Of a stretch of 64,000 bases of DNA, positions 24,345-37,032 are shown piece by piece. The DNA is from Fasciolopsis buskii (lineage: Eukaryota; Platyhelminthes; Trematoda; Plagiorchiida; Fasciolidae). Position 1 is the stretch's first letter. Every line of letters starts with the position of its first letter. The notes under the pieces were generated by a model. That model had not been told where the DNA came from. It made no database searches and was given only the letters and a program-made list of their open reading frames with translations. Both the position numbers and the translations under genes were made by a program. The DNA is taken from positions 91,241 through 155,240 of the forward strand of contig LUCM01004650.1 in the NCBI GenBank assembly GCA_008360955.1, read 5' to 3'.

Positions 24345-27300
24345 GTACTGTGGTTGGTAGAAAGCTTTATGAACAATCTTAAAAGGTCTTTCGCATATAT
24401 TTTATTGCCATGGTAAAGGCTGTTCCGCATTTCTAACGGTCTACATTGGACTAAGTTGAGACGGAAAAGAATTATTCTTCGCATTCCGAGAAAATATACA
24501 ACCTAAGGAGATGATATTAATTCCGGAACAGAATTCCCATGGTAGGTTCCACCAAAATTGTCAACGTGTCAATTTCACTAGAATGGTTTTCTTGAACTTC
24601 AGTTTCATTCACGCAAATCACACTTCATATTACAGTATGTTTCATCTAGCATGATAGCATGGTTTCCAAAACCCACTGGATAGTTCGAAGCTAGGACTTG
24701 ACATAATAATCACAATTCGAACAACAAAGTTAGAATTTCCGTACGCTCTAGCGCTTGAAATAAAAAAGGTCATTCCAACCCGAAACTGTGTTGAATATCA
24801 GGTGCAACTGTACGGATTACCAAACCATACAAAAGCTACATTTTTGCCGTGACATTTGTTGCACTGTTTAAGCAAATATCCTTTTGGTTAGTTTCTTGGG
24901 CTAGTGATGCCTCCCGGTTTAAGTAGAATAATGTTAGTATTATCGGCTGAATTCTTAGCACATGCACCTAGCTCAGCAATGGAACGCCAGACCAACTTTT
25001 GTGTTTGGGCTACATCTTTTCCCGTTTCAGATAAGTCATCAACTATGCTATCACGTAAGTCATTGAAAAGTTAAGGTTGGTTAATTACGATAAAAAGTAC
25101 GCTTTGTTATACATCAAACACAAACAAACACACAAACATCGTGCCATCTGAGCCGTAACGGAAGAGGAATGGGTGGGGAAACAAAATGAAAAGAAAAAGC
25201 GCGTTTGTTTGCAAGTTGTTTTATACTACTCTCTTCAGCCGTTGACTATTGGCCGTAAATTGTAGTTCAGCTGCGATGCAGTTACTAATCAGTTGCCAAA
25301 ATGAAGTAAAGTTTATAACTAGCCAGAATGTGGTAAGCTATACAGGATGGGTCAAGTTAACCAGAACCGTATGAAACTGGAGCGAATTGGAAATCCTTAG
25401 CCTCTCACACTAATTTGTACAAGAGCGCAATTTGCTTGCACTCGCATTCGACAACCGCCAGCTCAGTCAGGATAGCGTCATCATGGGTAAAATCAGCATT
25501 GCCCAGTTGAATCGAAAAATCCTGAGAGATTTAAGATTTTGTCCGGCCTGAATTACGCTGATATCAATTTCCACTTGATCAGTCAAGTGAGGTAGGATAA
25601 ACAGTGGCTTCCAGGACCATTCACGAGCCCACGAATGGAGATTCTCGGCCAAATATGGACAAAAACAGAGGAGGTAAGATGAGTTGAGACCGTAACCATC
25701 TGAATTTTGGACAGCCATGTCCAATACCAGACTCGATGCTATATCGACGTAATCAAAGGGCGAATTGGAAAGTCTTACATTTCTCCAAAGTTTACAGATT
25801 ATTAACGTTGCCAGTTACCGGGACAGATTCCCTTGATTTCTCTGAAGACAGCACTATATGACTGCTTAAAAAAGCTGTCGGATGAACTAGGTTTGCTCAG
25901 TGGTAATTTTCAAGGCACTAGGTTTGCATCAGGTCCAATCGAATTATTGACTTCTTTGGTTAGTTGTTCGCTACAGACAAACCAGTTTAATTCGTCACGG
26001 ATTGGAATACCGTTCTACATTCCTTCGAGTTTGAACACTAAATATTGTTACCAAATAACTATTACGAGTAAACGTTGTACGAGAAAGTTTTTCGCACCTC
26101 CAAATACCTGTAGGAACAGCAGTAAGAAATTCACGGGACTGTTGCAAATCCGAATTATTTTCCAACACAATAGGACAAATTGAGATATCACTTTACCGAT
26201 TGATAAATAATTCCGTCGGAACATACATTTGACAAAGACAAATGTGATGCCACGCAAATTCATTTGGCCAAATTGCTCAACTCGTTTATCATGAACATAC
26301 GCCTCAAATGCGATATATACAAAAACAGATCTAGCACCAAGTGGAAATGGATTATAGGTAACGATGAGTTTTAAATCGAGCTTTATTGCAATTAGGTAAA
26401 CGCAAGTTTGGAATCATTTCCCAGTCCACCCTAAGCGGAATGCAGCACACACACGCACACGCGACACACAAACATATACGAAGGGGGTCAAACAGGAGAT
26501 ATCATGTTCATTTGAAGTGAGCGACAATTTTGTCGTATTAAATTTCAGAACAAAAGTTGACAACAAAGGGATGAACTTATTTTGTCCAAGATCGATGGAC
26601 CAGAAGATGCGACTGTGTGCAGTCTACTTTCATTCTATTCTTTCTACCCGTCTCCCGAAATACCGCGTAAATCTGAGGTCGCAATGAATTGGAATAAGTT
26701 GCTCGATATATCAGTAAATAACAAAGGGTGCAAAGGTCTGTGTTCTACACAAAATGAAGGTTTTGTTTGTCGGATTCCTTTTGTCTACATTGATGTGAGG
26801 CTAAAGAAGAAACTTTGCTAAATGAGTACATTTAGGTAACCCGTCTTAGCCATCTATATTGAAGTAAATCATTGCTTATCATTCATTACACCGAATAAAC
26901 AGTCGACAAAAAGCACCGACTATATTGGCAGTGCTTTCTAATCAGCACGACGAATACCGGAGAAATAAAGCAGCACGTAACATCTATTCTGCCAACCGAA
27001 GAGGTGAGTTGTGTTAGCTAGTCGACATTGCGTCATTAGAAGCTGAATTTCGGGTTACGTAACGAAACTGTGAATAATCGAGTAGTGAAAGCGCGGTTAC
27101 CAGCTAAGAACAAATTATTAATAAAAGCCGGTCCTCCCATCTTGTTTTCCGAGCATTTCAGTCAAACTCGTAGTTGTGAATTCCAATTGGTAGTATTTGT
27201 CTGCTGTTATTTGGGCAATGTATCGTTGTTCGACCGACAAACGCGTCACCACTTTTGTTAACGAGCTGATAGTATTTGGGATAGTGACGTCATGGTAGCT

Positions 27301-27472
27301 CCTATGATAAGATTTTGGACCAAAATGGCGAGTAGAGTTGTTGCTCATGCCCCATATGTGACTGATATGACTGGAAAAAATAGTCATAGTGAAAGTGTCT
27401 AGATGCTGTATTCACCTATTAACGTGAGTCTCATGTTTGTCTTGGTTGCAATTGAATCAGCTGTCGCCATAG
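24345..27472 (+). other. Intron or gap between exons d and e
   Basis: The 3.1-kb stretch has no clear exon. 25826-25902 (after GGGACAG, before GTAATT) is open and encodes LISLKTALYDCLKKLSDELG, a helix-like segment. It would be phase 0 at its start and is a possible extra exon. A CA-rich tract lies at 26445-26475. Confidence 0.35.
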
Positions 27473-27661
27473 GTGTACGAAGTCGCCCAACTGCTGAGTA
27501 TTATAATTATTATTACTACTAGTATAAGTGGTGGTGATACTGGTAGTGGTAATAGTAAAAGTAGTGACAGTGGTAGCAACAGTGGAAAAGTAGAATCAAC
27601 CGTTGCGGAAAACTTTCACGAAGATCTCACCATCGTAGAAGTCATCAGTGAAACTGGCGGG
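27473..27661 (+). CDS. Main gene exon e, with Ser/Gly/Asn-rich linker (tentative)
   Basis: The acceptor CAGCTGTCGCCATAG is followed by a 63-codon phase-0 frame, YEVAQLLS then runs of ATT and AGT/GGT codons (IIIII, then Gly/Ser/Asn/Asp mixtures), and finally AENFHEDLTIVEVISETGG. The phase fits both neighbours. The donor GTTTGA is weak. The repetitive middle looks like triplet expansion inside a coding exon, but it could equally be a triplet repeat in an intron. Confidence 0.35.
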
Positions 27662-28785
27662 GTTTGATTGAAATCTTTTTTCTTTAGCCATACAGATAAG
27701 TCAAAATTGTAACTGAGAAAATAACCACTTTCTGCTCGATGTTACCGAAAATTTCGTGAATGAGTATTCGTGGAAGATTGTTGGTTGCAAGGAACCTGAA
27801 TCTGCAAGCAAACCTAAATAAATTTTACTGCATTGCATGATAGGAACAGGCAGATACTGCACAGACCGAAGGATCCAGTTAAAAATTACGCACTGAAAAG
27901 TCGAGGCCACTGGGTGGGATGGAACTGGATTTTTCTTGCCTGGCCCGTTCTCAACTGCTGAACGTCTGCTTTGAGGAATCCGTATTCCAATGGAATGGGA
28001 CAAGTGCACTGTTCCGGGGACAAAAGATTTTCATTTAGTTGGTTTGTGTTCAATTTCGATGTCCAAGATAGCGCACTGACAGAACACATGCGCAACAAAA
28101 TAACAATCAACTGACCATGACAATAAAATTTGGATGTAATAGATAAACACGATTAGCTTTCCTTTCAACTTTGATGGTGCACACATCATAAGACCAGGAA
28201 TCAGTCCAAAAGCTTAGTGTTTTCTTTATTTTGTCTCCGTGTGTCGCCTGTGATGTTCAAACGACCATCGGTAGGCAACTTCGGTTCTAATAACTTCCTT
28301 GAACACTGTTTTCTATTGCAAAAACTACAAATTACAGTTTAGTTTCTACCTAACTGCTTCCTTTTATCAGTGGACATTGATAAATATATTAACGAAAACG
28401 GGAGAAGAGTGCGACGTACGACAATGGAAACTAACAACCGAAGGTTTGAAGTTGTCCGTTTGACAATCTCAGATATTCCACGTGGAGCTTGCGGATTACG
28501 TTGTATTTTTGCCTAATTTTTCCAGGCTGTCAAGCGAAACTGTTTACATTAGTCCAGCTGGATTGACGACTAGGTGAACATTTTAAATATGCTAGCAACA
28601 TTTCGGATATATTCAGCTTGCGCATACGCAATAAATGTCCTGCATATTATTCAGCACAAGAGCTCAGGAAACATGAGTTGATACTGTAGTGGCAATTTGT
28701 GTAATTTCTAACCAAAATGTTCCGCGAATCTCGATTTCTAATTTGCGGCAAGTCACTGTTAATAGGAAGAAAATTAGTGACCATG

Positions 28786-28788
<3 letters not shown>

Positions 28789-28854
<66 letters not shown>
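28789..28854. repeat. (TA)33 microsatellite
   Basis: A perfect 66-nt TA tract lies in the intron before exon f. It makes spurious Tyr-Ile frames on both strands. Confidence 0.95.
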
Positions 28855-28858
<4 letters not shown>

Positions 28859-29420
28859 TTCCACTCTAATTTGTTTACATAACAGGAGTGTGAATGGAAC
28901 GGAAATCCACTTCCGGGATCCCAGCTGTGATCGCTGATTGTCCTCTGTGGGTTAGTCGCTACCAACCTAGAGGACGACAGCGCTGGAAGAGAAAGATGGC
29001 ATTTTTTTTATTCATTATTGTGTACACGAATGAACAAAAATCCCAGAAGCATATGACCGCTTTCTCAGTTATTGCCGCTCATAAGGCATGCGTGCCCGGC
29101 ACTCTGGGACAACTAGCGATCACAGTTAGGGTCCCAGAAATTGATTTCCGATCCATTCACAATGATGTGATATAGCTTAGATTCTGAGGGAACTTACAAT
29201 CGGAGTCTTCAAGTATGTAAAAGAAGTGAACGAGACAACCAGGCCCGCATGCCTGATGGGCGGCAATAAACGCAAAACCTGTCAGAAGCTTCCGGATCCC
29301 TGTTTATTTGTGTGCAACTAACTGATTAGCAATATATCTATGTATCTGTATATATCCATATATCTACATATATAAAGCTACTGTTCAAACGCTCTTTTAC
29401 ACCGGTCATTTTTACCAAAG

Positions 29421-29605
29421 GTGGAGAGTGAAATTTTACAATTCTACAAACCCAATATCGATTTGGATGAATCTTTGGCAAACCGGTTGAAAATTGATTG
29501 GGCCTGGATTTACAGATTCCTGTTACGTTCATGTGAAATTCTTGTTCGCAGTTCGCAATGGGAGCACCTGATTCATCTTACCTTGCGTTGTGCAGCTATT
29601 GGAGG
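29421..29605 (+). CDS. Main gene exon f, most diagnostic segment
   Basis: The exon lies between TTTTACCAAAG and GTAAGA, with phase 0 at the start and two bases left over. It encodes a polar lead (ILQFYKPNIDLDESL), then NRLKIDWAWIYRFLLRSCEI and LVRSSQWEHLIHLTLRCAAI. The tryptophan-rich amphipathic pattern is what most reminds me of CFAP54. The leftover GG joins the first G of the exon at 34538 to give glycine, nearly 5 kb downstream. Confidence 0.75.
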
Positions 29606-32600
29606 GTAAGATAATGTTGTGCATGATTTAAACACCAACCCTTTTGGTCCTTGCATGCCACATCGTCCACATTCGTCGAGAGATCTTATCAGAATGATTT
29701 ACTGCACGGAGAGTAATAGTCGTTCGTAAGATTGGCGGAGATAGTGAACGCTGTCCAATGATGGACACATGAGTACAATATCACTGAATTAAGAGCCCAA
29801 TTATCTTACTTTTGACTGGTGGGTGGAAGAACAAACTGAAAACACCACGGTGGCTTTGCACGGATTTCGAGTTATTTTTGGCATTGATGAGGTTAAAACG
29901 CGTACCACAACTAATATAGCGTCTAGTATTCTTCCCGTGTGACAGTCAATAACTTGACCTAATGTGAAATGTTGTTCATTTCAGAAAAGCCGATTTCTGA
30001 TGGATATTAAGATGGTTTATTGTCATCTTTCACTTGTTTGCAGATAGTCATTTGATTTGATCTTTTTCTTCCATGTGGGACTCTGCATCAAAATGGAAGA
30101 TGTCTAATCAGATTGTGAGGTAGAGCTGTTGCATCTTGACTGTCGATGTTACGGAATTTATGTTGATATTTTTATCTGACTGTCTTGCCAAGCATCAAAA
30201 TTTGAAGACAATTTTTAGAGCTAATTTATTGTATCCCTAAGGTAATACATTGAGTACTGAAAAGAGTGTTTTGAAGACAGTGACAAAGAGAAGCACTGCT
30301 ACCCGTAGGGTTATCCACCGTGTCTCCTTTTTGGATTGAGGAACAGTTTAGGGTAAAATCCTAAACAACAGCGGATCGGCGATTCGTCAAGCTTTCTCGC
30401 ACTTCTCGTTTATTGCATCAGCAGGGAATAATACAGGATCGCGGTTGTTTTAAGCAATCGATAAGTATTTTTAGCTGCAAGTGCCTTTTCATTTACTTCG
30501 TCAATTCTTCTATCGGTATTCACCAGTCAGGACGGTGTTTTTGTACCGAGTCCTACTCGTTCTATAAGCGTTTGTCAGAAATATTAACTTTTTACCTTTT
30601 TTACTATCCAAAATGATTTGTAGTATTCCTAGGATCGGTTTTCAAAGGAAGCAGTAAAAGGAGGTTTTAGGGGAACATTCACGTAACGATTAGGTTGTTA
30701 ATGGTATTTTTGACCATTGGCTCATTGTTTCTGAATGGGGAAACAGATAGTGGACAGGTATCTAACGCTTGAAAATGTTGAGATAACAAAGTCTGGAAGA
30801 TAAAAATGCCGCATATTAGGAAAGAAGCATGATAATAATGTGTAGGCGGATGTCGAGAGTAGAGAAACTGACAAAGCGAGCTCCGACTTAAAAAAAATAC
30901 AAAGTAACAACATTAGAAAAAGATCAATGGAGCAACTACCGGAGTTTAGTTAATGACCACAGATCATATGTAAGGGGAAGATCATTGGTCAGCGAAACAC
31001 TTTTTATCGAGGCTGTGGGAAGAATGGAAAGAGCAGTAAATCTCCAAGTGTGGGGGTGGCTGTTGGTTATGTAAAATAGAAGATTGTCAGTGATGGAGAA
31101 ATAACTAGGGCACAATAGGAAACTAAATTTGGTAGCAACATCAAAATCAGGGTGAAATGCAAAAGGAAAATACCAAGAAATGAGGTCTGAATAGGTCAAA
31201 AATGGATAGAACTTGTGAAATACCGGCTTGTGATTCTAAGCACCAATTATTCATGTGTGAAAAAGACAAAACAGAAGGAACGTTCTTGAAGTACTAAAGG
31301 TTACAGGATTACCGTTGCTCCGGGAAGATATGTGCTCAACACCGGAATTCAGAGATGTAATAAGGACATAATGGCGAACAATGCCGTTAATGTGAAGGGA
31401 GAGTGATAGCAAGCGAATAGCTTACATTCGAAGTTTTGGATAAACGATCAATTTTAAGCCTAGTAATGGTGGGTCCACATACACGGAATAGCTAAGGTAA
31501 AACCGGAATGATCTGGAAGAATAGAATTTATTCACGGAGAACAGCCAGTTCCTACCGTAAAATAACTGGGAGGAATCCGAAAATGGGCAGTTTTGCTGAC
31601 AAGCTATTGTATCACACTTGGACAAACGCTTTGGAAATGTGGATTATTATTATCGAGTGTCGTTGATCAAGAGTATGTGGCAACGGCAAGCAGCGGTGGG
31701 ACGGGGCTGTCGGAATTCACTTTGTCAATTGCTCAGTAGTGTTTGATGATCAGAAATGAGCAAAAATAACTGTTTTGTATATATTTGAAATAATAAATGT
31801 GAGCGGATCCATACAGGGTTATTCGTGGCCGAAAGATAATCACGTTTTTAAAAGACCAGTTTTAGGAAAATCAAGAATTTTCAAAGAAAAACCGTAAAGA
31901 CCAGATAAAGGGCAAGTCACATCAGGCCTACGGATTATATGAGTAATGTGTTCCATACGGCGCTCACTGAGTGTATTTTATACGTTGAGAAAAAAGTAGC
32001 GATTGGTAGAGCTTCAGGTAAAATCTAAAAATATAAAACAAAAACCGCTGAAAAGAGAAACTTTGGAGAAAATCGGAGAAGTGGTGGAAATGCAGTTAGA
32101 CGAAGATCGAGAGTAAGAATCCCGAGGGTCGTGTTGTGTAATTTAGCAACATCATCTTGTTTAGCTATACTTTAGTTCCAAAACGGGTCTGACAGAGAGT
32201 GAAGGTTTGTGAAGGGCAACGGTGATGTTGAACCGGAAGTTGCCACCGTCCAATGAGCCAAAAGAGAATAGAATAAAATTGCTCGATGTGGAATAAAATT
32301 CGGAAAGGATAAGGGCCTCGGCCGCCAAACTGATCGGGTATTGATGGAGGACAAGCAACTGTTTGTCATAAACTTTTGATCACCGTGAACAATTTGGTTA
32401 TTGGCCTTTTGGCTGCGATGTCATAAAAGATTACTTGAAAATAATCAACTGTGGAAGTTGAAAATCCGGTCTTCAAAGCACGAAAATATGAATCTGAAAA
32501 TAGTCATCCCGGCCAGGGAAGTGGCAAAAGGCACAAGTGGGGAAGTCGAAGATCTGGTGTTCGGCAGATGGCAGCTGACTAATAAATGCAAAAGTGGACG

Positions 32601-34537
32601 TCTAAAATTTCGGAACCAAACGGAATGGAAGGATTTTGGTGAAATTACAAGCGCATTTTCCCTAAATAGGTAGATATTTAGTTTGTAGGGAAAACCGGAT
32701 CCCAACAGAGGGAGCTTAAAGAGGATGAAGGACGTCTGTCTTCGGCCCGCGAAATTGAATGAGATTCACGAGCACATTACACCTTAGTGAGCATGCGGCG
32801 AGAGCGTGAGAAAAATGGCATTCACCGCCGTGTCGTCTTGCAGTCCACAAGAGAGAAAACAGGTAACCATGAAGCTGAAACCATCTACGAAATCAGAAAC
32901 TAGGCATGGCTGTGAACTGGTTGACAGTTCAATTATCTACCATCAGAAAGAACTAAGGTTCATGCGATCTCACTGAATTTGATAAGTCCATTGTGTATGA
33001 GTTTCTAGTGTTGCTTTCCTCGTGGATCAAAGTTTTATATTTTCAGTTTCCACTGAACTCTCAGGAAGATTGTTTCATAAGGCCCGGTGTTAACCCGGCG
33101 GAGACTCTATCCCGGGTCCAAGTCTTGAACTGCATGATAAATAACTGCTGTTTTCCTCTGTCCATCCAATGGACTAACTGTCAATACTCATCAGTTGTAA
33201 TATTCGTAGCAGTTGATGACAGCGTATTGTTCTATATATTCGAATATAAATAAGGTACATATCACTTAAATTTAGTAACGTATCGTGTTTTTTGGTTTTA
33301 TGGCGATATTTTTAAACACGAAAAAGATAAAACAAACATTGCACAACGGGTTTGGAAGCAAGAACAAGGGGCAGGTGGCAAGTATCGAGATACATGAAGA
33401 AAATAGATCTAGAAAGGAAACGAAATTTTCTATCGTGGTAGAAATGAGCACGCTTGTTTCTATCAAATAATTCTTGTTTTGTCTAAACTTGCGAGAAGGA
33501 TGGGTAAAACCACAAAATTTTGTTACCAAAACGAGTAGCCTGTCTGAGTGCAAATAGGTCTGATGATTTGTGATGTTGTACAATGGACCCGAATTATAAA
33601 CAGCGTCATTTCAAAATGCTAATGAATGATTACCTGCGTAAATTCGCCAGTCATTGGGAAATCGTCAAAGATTATTAAGCGGTAATGATTTCATTCCACA
33701 AATGTGTTATAATATCATGCAAAAAAGGCACCATTCACCAAGGAAGTTTCTTATTAAACAACATCCCATTAGCGGAAGTGAGCGGAAAACAGCTACGTCC
33801 GAACAGAGAGATTAATATTGTCCGTCATTCGGCAAGAAGAATAATGTCTTTTCCCCGCGGACTACGCTTTACGAAACAGACAGCTCGAGGTAATTATTTT
33901 CTACTCAGGTTCCCCCACCGAGAGGCCGAGTGAACTATGAGTGAGGGAGGTTCTATTGTCCTGCTTGCTGGAATGTTAACGAAGCAAGTGATATCAGTAT
34001 GAGTCAAATGAACCTCATTGGGACAATATCGAAAGAACGAAAAGCCTAGACGTGTGCATGATGCGTGGTGTTCTAGAACAGGGATTGTCGCTCTAACCGC
34101 GAAGGGCCCCAGCGACCGGCAACATCGACGCACTCACCAGCAATCACCCATGCAGTCACATATATACACATGCACAGTAACGCACAAACAAGCAGATTGT
34201 ACGCAGACAAACAAGAGAGTAGATGTCACTTATGTATGAGTCTGACATTGTTCGCCTTCCATCGACATAACCTATTAATAAGGGTACATCAGAAATTTTT
34301 GGTCGGACTGATCAGATTGGGGTAACAATGGATATCTGAAGTGTGAAAATTGTCCTTCATACCGAACGTTACTGTGATCGCGATTAACTTTTCATATCAG
34401 CCGATTTTCGTAAAAATCTGGTTCAACCAGAATGATTTGGGCTTTGTGAAAATGTGAACCTAATTAGTAATAGCATTTAGTCTTTAACCTGTTTCCTTGT
34501 GGCTTCCCTAACTCATTTCTAACTTCCAATTAACTAG
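29606..34537 (+). other. Large intron (4.9 kb) with antisense LINE
   Basis: The intron is bounded by phase-2 exon f and the exon at 34538. It contains the antisense decayed LINE at about 30700-32400. Near 34120-34205 is a CA/ACGCAC-rich stretch. The open frames at 32401-32673 and 33685-33933 have no splice support. Confidence 0.6.
30700..32400 (-). mobile_element. Second, heavily decayed LINE, antisense in intron
   Basis: On the minus strand near 31640-31560 the RT motif A region is recognisable: HISKAFVQV, one stop, then YNSLSAKLPIFGFLP, close to the usual DISKAFDRVWHxSLLxKLPxFGF. The first aspartate has become histidine. Further downstream on the same strand (31199-30936) come SYFSITDNLLFYITNSHP and VSLTNDLPLTYDL, which fit the thumb and C-terminal part (the PTLEYC and LINDPxLT regions). 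Many stops and frame changes separate these islands. The borders are approximate. Confidence 0.55.
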
Positions 34538-34712
34538 GGAACATTGGGCAACGAAATTTCTTCCATTCACACTTTACGCGCAGAAGAAAGTTGCGGCCGG
34601 TATCACCAGCTTGTACTCTTCACAAGAATCAGAAGAAGCAGTTGCGAGTCTGTGGCGATCCCAATTACAAATGCAATCATTCTGTTTGCAGTTCAACAAA
34701 AGGATTCAACAG
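34538..34712 (+). CDS. Main gene exon g
   Basis: An acceptor TTCCAATTAACTAG and one base completing the glycine codon of exon f are followed by 58 codons to CAG|GTATAA, phase 0. The product contains EHWATKFLPFTLYAQKKVAA and VASLWRSQLQMQSFCLQF. Another frame is open as well, but only this one satisfies both phases. It continues the helical repeat of exon f. Confidence 0.7.
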
Positions 34713-36708
34713 GTATAAATTTCCTCATATTTTGTCAGTGCTCGATTTAGTTGCCGATCGATTCCTCATTCAGTTGTGAAATTGTTCACCATCAGTCGTT
34801 AGTAAAACAGAAAAATCCCACGAGTTCCTAAACTGGTAACGAGATATATTGTCGACCAGGAGAGATGTTGCTGCATTACCTGATTCGGCTGGTTTTAGAG
34901 GTGCCATTATTTTCACTTCAGTTGTGTGGTTGTGCAATTCGAGCCAACATGATGATACTACCACCATCATTATCTCTCGACTCGAAGTGCAGTTGATTTA
35001 GGAGAGTCACGAAGCGCTTCCAATTTGATTTAAACACTCAGGGTAGTCGACTGTTCACCTGTCTTATATAATTAGATTACTAATCATTCATGAATAAAAC
35101 TAAAATAAAGGTGAACTGGCATGAGTTAAATTCAGGTCAGTCTGACGTAAAGGTGCTTACACACATCTAAAGTGACCTTGCCAAGTTGCAAAATGAACAG
35201 TGGGGAAAAGGTTAAGATGGAATTATTAATATCCACACACTGTTTGCAACAGTCTTTCTGTGCCAAACTAGTAATTGAGAGGTTCTATATGTATCCCTGT
35301 ATCCTACGAACCGTGTACCGATTCATCTAGCTCACTTATTGACATATCTTTGAAGACATCCTGCCAGGCTGTCAAGATTAAGGCATACAGTGTGCTTTAC
35401 CCAAATGTTTGTTAGATAAAGAAGACGTATTGCTTGGTATGTTAACATTTCATTTGCCTAAAACTGAGGTTAAATTATTCAAAGCAAACAAATGGTTCGA
35501 AGCAAACAGAGAGTCAACATTGATAGCTTGTAAATTCAAACGACTGGGTTATGTAATCGCATTAAAATTGCCTCAATGAAATTAAAAATCTCCCTTTTAA
35601 TGATGTAAAATTAAAGGTCTGAAAGACGAAATTGGATATTGTTGTTTTTCGCGATCGATGACCCAGGGTCGCAATTTGGATTTATGTACGTTAAAAACTT
35701 TCACAGTGGAGGTCAGAACGTAAAATCGGGTGGATCGCTGTGACAAAACAACGGACGGTTAGTCTGACAATGACCCCGAATCATCAGTCGTGAAACACTC
35801 AAAAACATCCAAACACAGAATCAGCTCAATTTCATCTTTCTGTTCTTTGGTGTACATCACTAAAAGGGGATTTTTACTTTCATTAATCATTTTTACACGA
35901 TTACATGACCCGGTCCTTTGAATTCATAAACTTTTAATGCTGATTCTTCGTTTGCTTCGGACATGACATCATTTGTTTTCTCTGCATAACTTAACCTCTG
36001 TGTGCGTTCACTGCTGTTGATAACGGAATAATATAATTCTATAATTACATTTCGTAAGCGACTGAAAACAAATAGTACACAATGTTGACATTTCTTTGCT
36101 ACTGAGAAGGTCAGCCGACGCTTTGTTTTGCAGTGTAAAATGATTTGCTTATGTGTCACCTAAAGTCAAACTGATTTTGAAGGACGAAACCATTGGGGCG
36201 ACTAGCAAAACTTGCCCATAATTTATCAACGTGTGGTGTCAAGTTGGACCCATCTATGGAAATCGATTCAGATAGTTCAGAGGTTAAAACCAGTAGTGAT
36301 CATATGGTTGTGTAAGCCGTAAGTGAAAGCTTTGCATTACTGTAAAACTTGGCTCCTCCTGTCAGCGCAAATTCAAACAATAGTTGGTCTTCATTTTGAC
36401 CACGGATAACACCTATGTACAATTCTTACTGCTTTATCCGTTTCAAATATCGTATTGTCCCACCATGGGTATAAGTCTTGAGAAATTCCGCTACAATTAA
36501 TCGGGAGAAGACCCTTTGTGACCATGATAAAGAACCGCCTTTACCTGGTCGATGTTGCGTTGTAGCATTCGGATTAATTTTTAACCCTATCAGAACAACA
36601 GACTATCCTGGGACGAAAGCTAGTTTGAATCTGATTAGGGGGCTTTCATGCAACGAAAAAGCTAAAAGATCGAATTAAGATCCTAATGAATCATATTATT
36701 TCCCGCAG
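34713..36708 (+). other. Intron (2.0 kb)
   Basis: Both borders are phase 0. I see no repeats or exons inside. A minus-strand frame at 35893-36159 lacks support. Confidence 0.6.
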
Positions 36709-37032
36709 CAGGTGATAAAACGGAATCCAGTTGATGTGGGCAATCCTGACATACAAAGTCTGGGATCGGCACTTCGAGCCAAGTTCACGGTTTCTTTGAC
36801 TCCGAAGGAGTATGAGGATTTGTTTGCGATGGAAAACAGATTAGTTTCCAGTCCCGGCTGGTGGACCGATTACAGTACACATTTTGAAGGAACACAAGCC
36901 AAGTCATGGTTAGATCGAACGATTGAAAAGACTGTGGAAAAGCCTCGACGAAGCGGAAGTACAAGAGGACATGGATGGTTGCTCAGGCCAACAGAAGCAG
37001 AGAAGCTCATTTGCTCGCTTGATACTTCCAAG
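36709..37032 (+). CDS. Main gene exon h (108 codons)
   Basis: The acceptor TATTTCCCGCAG could also be used three bases later (CAGCAG). The frame is phase 0 at both ends and the donor GTTGGT is weak. The product has NPDIQSLGSALRAKFTVSLT, a conserved-looking PGWWTDYSTHFEG stretch, and a basic linker (KPRRSGSTRGHGW) before helix TEAEKLICSL. The linker suggests a flexible or surface-exposed part. Confidence 0.7.

Noticed and set aside
28664..28965. Frames with long Tyr-Ile runs on both strands
   Set aside because: They are translation of the (TA)33 tract.
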